Shown here: in pieces, positions 59,150 to 64,000 of the stretch
Numbering within the stretch: the stretch's first letter is position 1
Layout: the number at the start of each line of letters is the position of its first letter
DNA from: Macrolepiota albuminosa
Taxonomy: Eukaryota > Basidiomycota > Agaricomycetes > Agaricales > Agaricaceae
Length of the DNA stretch: 64,000 nt
NCBI GenBank assembly: GCA_027475525.1
Contig: JAMWFC010000131.1
Span: 434,001 to 498,000, forward strand
Direction of reading: 5' to 3'
Notes under the pieces: model-generated
Databases searched by the model: none
Told to the model about the DNA's origin: nothing
What the model saw: the letters and a program-made list of their open reading frames with translations, nothing else
Program-made: the position numbers and the translations under genes

Positions 59150-60706
59150 AGCAGGTGCTAACTCACGGCACTTACCAGGACTTTTACTAGGAGAAGCAAC
59201 CACAGGCTTACATTTCAACAAGGCAGGATGGCGGGGAGAACAGGCGAAGGGGACAGCAATGGTAGTTCTGTCCTGAGTAATAGGAAGCACTAAACTGGCT
59301 TCGCTGATGACTGTGGGCTGGTGGGTGGCAGCTAGGGCACATTGTTGATGAACAAAATCCCTCACATTACAGACCAGTACAGTGTGCTCGTGGGCTGGTG
59401 GGTGGCAGCTAGGGCACATTGTTGATGAACAAAATCCCTCACATTACAGACCAGTACAGTGTGCTCATAGTTCTTCTGCATGCTGGCATCCTTACCACGC
59501 TCTTGAGTGCAAATGCCGTTGAAGGCGCAGCCTCATTTTAAAGCATCGCATCTGTAGCAAGAGAGGGAGGCCATAGGAAACCAACAACTCTCCGGATCAT
59601 TTTCAGCCCAACATTTATCACACTAAGATCAGCGTTAGCGACATCATAATACCAGAAGCAAGCAGGAACTTACCACGCCAACCTTTGCTTGAAAGGCACG
59701 ACGATCTTGGGGAGACACTGTAATCTTCTTCTTGGCGCTAAGGACCTGAACTCCAGCAGGTAGTCTGGTATTGATGATGGTAGTATCACAACAAAGGCGC
59801 AAGAGGTCACAAAGTTCTGCATCAGTAAACATGGTTTGTTTAAATGCCTGGGGCCATCAAAGATTAGGTGCTAAGATCTAGCAATCTTGGAGTAAATGCT
59901 TATGACATATAAAGAAATGCTGCAAGCAGGAAGATTAACCTTAGGATGAGTTAACAACATAATAAAAAGGGATAAGAAGATGGTCATATCATATGCTTGG
60001 GAGAACTGGAACGAGTAGTAGGGGTACGCTCAATAACGATGGCAAAGTTTTGTGGAGGACCATGGGGGATGGAATGGGAAGGGCCTACTCTAGGCTCAGT
60101 GGCAGGAACGGCGATCTGCTTGATGGCCAAATAAGGGGGGCCAGGATGTGTAGGTGAAGCGGTGCCACAAAAAGGACTGCCAAGCATGGGAGAGGCAGGA
60201 ATGGAAGGGGTGAGCAGGATGGAAGATGAAGGAGTGGCCTGAGTTGAAGGGGCACTGGGAAGATTGGCGAGAGTTGGCGAAGTGTGGGCCGACTGATCAA
60301 AGTCAACATTGCTAGCATAGGACACAACAGGAAACCCACCTTGCTAACTTCGGTACTAGCAAGCGATGCATCAATCTCATCAGATAAGAAAGAAGCCTAT
60401 GTAGGCACCAAACTTTAGCGCCACAAAAATCGAAATTAAAAACCTAACTTACGAATGATCTCATGAAAGAATGCAACTAGTCAGCACCTTCATACTCCCG
60501 GTACCGAGCCATGCACCACTCACAAACTTCAGCTTTGTGTACCCAAGAGCTGTCAGGGCCATGCACCACCAACTATTGCTGATAAAGCCGCATTATGGCA
60601 GGAACGTTTGTGGCACATCAGCGGCACTAGTAGCCTTAGCATGGTCAAATAAATAGGAAGCTTTGGCAAGAAAGTTAGGGAGAGCAGAAGGAGCAAAACC
60701 AGACAT
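59150..60706 (-). pseudogene. E4 antisense spliced gene with Zn-cluster-like Cys motif, decayed
   Basis: ATG 60,706, 149 bp from the 3' LTR start. Exon 1 ends HKAEVCEWCMARYREYEGAD, a TAG where the E5 gene has Trp, then SF and a GTAAGT donor. Exons follow near 60,360-60,430 and 59,984-60,325 (Ser/Thr/Pro-rich). Then comes FTDAELCDLLRLCC...SPQDRRAFQAKVG and an intron. The Cys exon (about 59,490-59,620) reads CDKCWAENDPESCWF, CYRCDALK, a stop, GCAFNG, then KNYEHTVLVCN to about 59,150. The exon order, splice sites and Cys spacing are the same as in the E5 gene at 62,363 onward. A 77-bp duplication (59,318-59,471) lies in the last exon. It runs opposite to E4 gag-pol, like the E1/E2 genes. Confidence 0.75.
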
Positions 60707-60841
60707 TCTGAAAAAGGTGGGAGGAAAAACACAAGTGGAAGGCGACGTCTAGAAATGAGCTTATAAGGCACCGGCGGCATTATACAGACTGTAGTGCAGT
60801 CAAATTAATGACAGTGTTTGACTGAGGACAGTCAATTTTTC

Positions 60842-60854
60842 AGTTGGGAGGAGA
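60842..60854 (+). promoter_or_regulatory. E4 polypurine tract
   Basis: AGTTGGGAGGAGA precedes the LTR TG at 60,855. The same tract in opposite sense is at 62,193-62,205 for E5. Confidence 0.65.
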
Positions 60855-61255
60855 TGATAGGCTTCTACTCGGACTGAGCACATCAAGGGGCACACTACAG
60901 GCCTATGGACACAGGCCATACTCAAGACCCTAGCGATCCTCTTGGACACAGGACACCACAGTCCTTAGCGCTCAATTATAGGTGTTGTTTATCAGTCTAA
61001 ACCACCACTACTAAGCCTTCAGCATATACCACTTATTGACCTTGGAGGATTAGGAGACCAAGGACTTAGGATGCTAGCACAATGGTGGGGACACAACTTT
61101 GACCAAACCCCGATCAGTTCCATAAAGAGGTTAGCATTAGGTGCTGCCATTGGATGAGGCACTTCAATCAGAAGTCTAAAGAATCAGCAGCAATGGAACA
61201 GGATATACTCTAGCCTGACATTTTATCCATCAAGAATTGATACCAGGTTTAGCGC
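60855..61255 (+). repeat. E4 3' LTR, truncated by E5
   Basis: Matches 29,222-29,640 closely and stops at ...GTTTAGCGC (61,255), where the sequence of the E5 LTR begins. Differences from the 5' LTR are again mainly transitions. Confidence 0.85.
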
Positions 61256-62192
61256 TGATGACGCCCAAAGTTTGGTCAGTAACAAATGTAGCAATAGTGT
61301 TACCGTACCAAGAGTTTGCGTTGGGCGTGCTATAAGTGATGAGAGGAGTCCCGGACAGGTCCCAGAGAACGCGTCTGTAAAAATAGGGTAAAGTCGGTAA
61401 CGAGGTCGGCAAGTGTAAAGCGCTAAGGTAAAGCGCCTATGGAAAAAGCGGTAAGTGAACACGGCAACGGTAAGCGGCAAGAGCACAATAAGCTTAGCGA
61501 AGTCTAAGCGTCGATAATGCCTGCCGTAGTTGCAAGGCGCGAGTGTGTCGAGTGTTGGCGAGCGTCTGTAACTGCCGATGAGTTCAACGTTGCCGACCGT
61601 AAATGAGCTCTTGAGCGCAAGGGAGGCTGAAGTAAGGGGAGTAGTGAACTCTGGTCTATTGTTCTGTTATGTATGTACAAGTCGGTAAGTACTTTATATA
61701 CTACAAGGAGTTCACCGTCGCCAGTGACCAACCATCGCCAAAGTGCGGTAAACTGGAAAATTTCATAGGGGTAGCTCCAATGGTTTCAGATCCCTACCGT
61801 CCTTTCAAGACCCTTGGCGCCACCAGGCGGCAGATCACGGTGCTAAACCATCAATCCATCACCCTTCTGCTTGTCAGAACACCTAAGCGACGTTGGGCGC
61901 CAAATCGAGACGCTAAGCGGTGTCAGACGCCAAGGTCAAACACCAAGCTGTCCGTCAGTTTTTGATAGATCATCAGGCTTCTCCCTAAGTGCTGTCGTCA
62001 GTGACTGATGCCATCTGTCAGTTGTCATTCTTGCTGCCGTCGGCGCTATCATTGATCGGATCTGCTTCTTGCCGTGCACGGCCGTCAAATATCGCCAAAA
62101 TTGGATAATTAGCGCGCGCTAAGGTATTTTGAGTCGGTGCCGTGTTGCCGTAGCCTGCCGTTGATGCGCTGATCCTGTATGGGGTCCTATCA
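61256..62192 (-). repeat. E5 3' LTR
   Basis: 937 bp. Minus-sense ends TGATAGG (62,192) and CATCA (61,256) agree with E4's LTR ends, but the body differs, so E5 is a related subfamily. The polypurine tract (62,193-62,205, minus) and an antisense gene lie on its inner side, so the rest of E5 extends to the right beyond the window. AGCGC (61,251-61,255) would be one half of its target duplication. Confidence 0.7.
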
Positions 62193-62362
62193 TCTCCCCC
62201 CAACTGAAAAATTGACTGTCCTCAGTCACCAAATATGGTTACCGTTACCGCTTTTGTGACAGGTGGTCCGTGCGTTCTTGAGATTTTGTTTATAGTCCTG
62301 GCGCGTGAGTTTGGACTTCGTTTCTTCTCCCCATCTTTTTCCTGGCGCTCAAAAAATAAAAT

Positions 62363-63982
62363 ATGTCCTTCCGTATTCCAACTCCGCCCCCCGTCCCATC
62401 TCGCGAGGCTCAAGACGCCGCCTCCACCTACATTGACAAGGCCAACAACTTTATTAGGCGCATCGAGGGTGTGGGCGCGGAGGCGCCTCCAAACTTGGTT
62501 GTTGCCGTGATGAAGTTGTTAGAGCGCTGGTACGAAGTTCGCGTCCTTGGCGTCGGCTGGGACAGAGAAATTGAAGTGCGGGAGTGGTGCTGGGCACGGT
62601 ACGTTGACAATCGTGGTGCCGACTGGTTAGCGCCATTTTCTCGTTTTGTAAGTGGTTTTAGTCCTTGCCGTGTTGCTAGCTGATTGGTCCCTAGGCACCT
62701 CCTCCCGTCCCGACCATTGAGGACGAATTGGAGGACATCCTCTCTGGTGCCTTGCCAATGACGGTAAGTGCGCCAGCGCCTGAGTGAGTATCTCTAACTG
62801 TGGATTTCTAACTTAGCTGTGGTCTGATCTGTCCCCTCATAGTAAGCAAGAGGTATTGGCGCCTCTCGCCAATTTGCAGGTGGACGCCGAGATGGCAGCA
62901 ATTTGCGAGAGCGTGCTAGAAGAGGCCTCCCGTGACGCCAAGGAGAGAACCAAGGCGTTGGAGGAGCGAGAGGTCGCTGGCGAGTCCCTGGTTGCCAGCG
63001 AGAAGTCCCCAGTTGCAAGGAGGCAGATGTCTGATGTGAAGGATTCCCGCGCCGGTAGTGCCCAGAGCCCAGCACTGCCGGCAAGCAAATCGGGCTCTCC
63101 AGTCAAGCCTGGCAAGACTTTGAAAAAGAAGGTAAGTTTGAGGGTTCTTACCGCTGGCGACTTCTGCTTATCCCACTCAGTCTCGTAAGGCTGCCGCCCC
63201 TCGTTACACAGTAAGTTTGTTATGCCAAGGTACCTTCCCTGCTAACCAAATAGTTGGCAGGCGCCAACGCAAACTTCTTTTAGCGATGCCGAGCTGAAGG
63301 GTTTGCTGGTAGCACGACGAGATGAGGCGGTTTTGAATGAGGGAATGGAAGCGGGAGTGGTCTTGCCGGAGATGAAGGATAAGAAGACGGCAAGCCCAGT
63401 GGCAAGATGGGAGTTCAAGGACTCCCAAGGAGCGGTAAGTACTATGGCCTTCCTTACCGCTCTTGTTAACATTCTTGCAGTGCGACAAGTGCTGGGCCGA
63501 CAACGACCCAGAGGGGTGTTGGTACCCCACTGGTGGCCAGCCCTGCTACCGGTGCGGTACTCTAAAGAGGTCCTGCACTCTGGATGGCGCCAAGAGTCGA
63601 GAACGCAGTGGCGCCCCAGACGCGGTAGTGGAGCGCACCTTCAAGTGCGCCGTCCTCGTTAAGAGGGCTCGGGAGTTCGTTGAAGGAGAGAGGAAGAAGA
63701 AGGCCGCAGGAGATGCGGCAACCATCAGCAAGAGTTCCCTGGCGCTGCTGACACGTCAAGGGGACGAAAACAAAACGGTCGGTAATCGTGGCGCCGGTGA
63801 GCGCCAAGGGACTGCGGTCCCCTTAAAATGACAAGTCCCTTCGCCTGCCAAGGGGAAGGGCAAGGCCAAACGTGCATGGGTAGAGTCTCCTCCCTCTACT
63901 CCTGAAGACGTGGAGATGGAGGAGCTGGAGAAGGCGCTTGCCGCCAGTCGCCTACCGGTCAGGGATTCGGAGGCTGGGCCAA
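62363..63982 (+). pseudogene. E5 antisense spliced gene, Zn-cluster-like, one nonsense codon; continues past the window
   Basis: Best preserved member of the E4/E5 family. Inferred exons: 62,363-62,647, 62,695-62,763, 62,817-63,131, 63,181-63,210, 63,261-63,434, 63,481-63,982. All introns are 46-53 bp with GTAAGT donors and AG acceptors, and the phases are kept. Exon 1: MSFRIPTPPPVPSREAQDAA, then REWCWARYVDNRGADWLAPF. Exon 3 has a Glu/Ala-rich helix. Exon 5: FSDAELKGLLVARRDEAVL. Exon 6: CDKCWADNDPEGCW, CYRCGTLKRSC (CX2CX8CX8CX2CX6C), a basic AREFVEGERKKKAAG region, a TGA at 63,829 consistent with CGA, and then an open frame (QVPSPAKGKGKAKRAW...EELEKALAASRL) to a GTAAGT donor at 63,983. The Cys spacing is close to, not identical with, fungal Zn2Cys6 DNA-binding clusters. 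The function is unknown; a nucleic-acid-binding role is inferred. Confidence 0.75.
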
Positions 63983-64000
63983 GTAAGTTGCTTTCTCCCA

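Larger units (their letters stand above)
29222..61255 (+). mobile_element. E4: old Ty3/gypsy element opened by nested insertions
   Basis: Reconstructed order: 5' LTR (29,222-29,843 continuing at 41,279-41,448), PBS (about 41,452), gag (41,690-42,802), pol (54,151-58,600), antisense Cys-cluster gene (60,706-59,150), PPT (60,842-60,854), 3' LTR (60,855-61,255, cut by E5). Insertions inside it are E1 (29,844-41,273), E2 (42,808-54,150) and a solo LTR (58,627-59,149). The coding frame on either side of E2 joins across its CCCTT duplication, giving direct support for the reconstruction. All genes are decayed. Confidence 0.8.

Overview
The window looks like a repeat-rich stretch of a basidiomycete (Agaricomycetes) nuclear genome. 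The reasons are the many short introns (about 45-55 bp, GTAAGT donors, CTGAC/CTAAT branch sites), the gag/pol types, a KDZ (Kyakuja/Dileera/Zisupton) transposase, a fungal-type Helitron, and the absence of any recognisable single-copy host gene. Essentially everything readable is mobile DNA in various stages of decay. I cannot name the species.

Layout. 0-5.5 kb: a remnant of a cysteine-rich antisense gene, one copy of a composite repeat (second copy, inverted, at 17.2-18.5 kb), several tRNA-like SINE heads, and a 1.1-kb element with ~100-bp terminal inverted repeats beside an inverted partial copy. 5.7-10.9 kb: a decayed gene with a Cys cluster and coiled coil, a truncated chromovirus (E3), and a basidiomycete hypothetical gene. 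11-14.4 kb: a decayed KDZ transposase with its catalytic residues still readable. 14.5-22 kb: mostly decayed DNA with LTR relics and SINE heads. 22.2-28.4 kb: a decayed Helitron (Rep plus Pif1-like helicase) interrupted by a solo LTR.

29.2-61.3 kb is one old Ty3/gypsy element (E4) opened by two nested chromodomain Ty3/gypsy elements: E1 (29,844-41,273, minus strand, target duplication CTTAC) and E2 (42,808-54,150, plus strand, target duplication CCCTT). A third related element, E5, entered E4's 3' LTR at 61,256; its 3' LTR and antisense gene fill the right end and it runs off the window.

Three features stand out. (1) In both the E1/E2 lineage and the E4/E5 lineage, a spliced gene lies antisense to gag-pol directly inside the 3' LTR and encodes a Zn-cluster-like cysteine motif (with a long helical, charged segment in E1/E2). 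(2) E1 and E2 pol carry two tandem retropepsin domains. (3) E1/E2 appear to self-prime: the first ~13 nt after a TATA box in the LTR are complementary to the primer-binding site.

Two cautions. At twenty places there is a tandem duplication of exactly 77 bp period, unrelated to context and breaking reading frames; these are most likely assembly artefacts. Nearly all other damage is C-to-T/G-to-A, typical of methylated-CpG or RIP-like decay.
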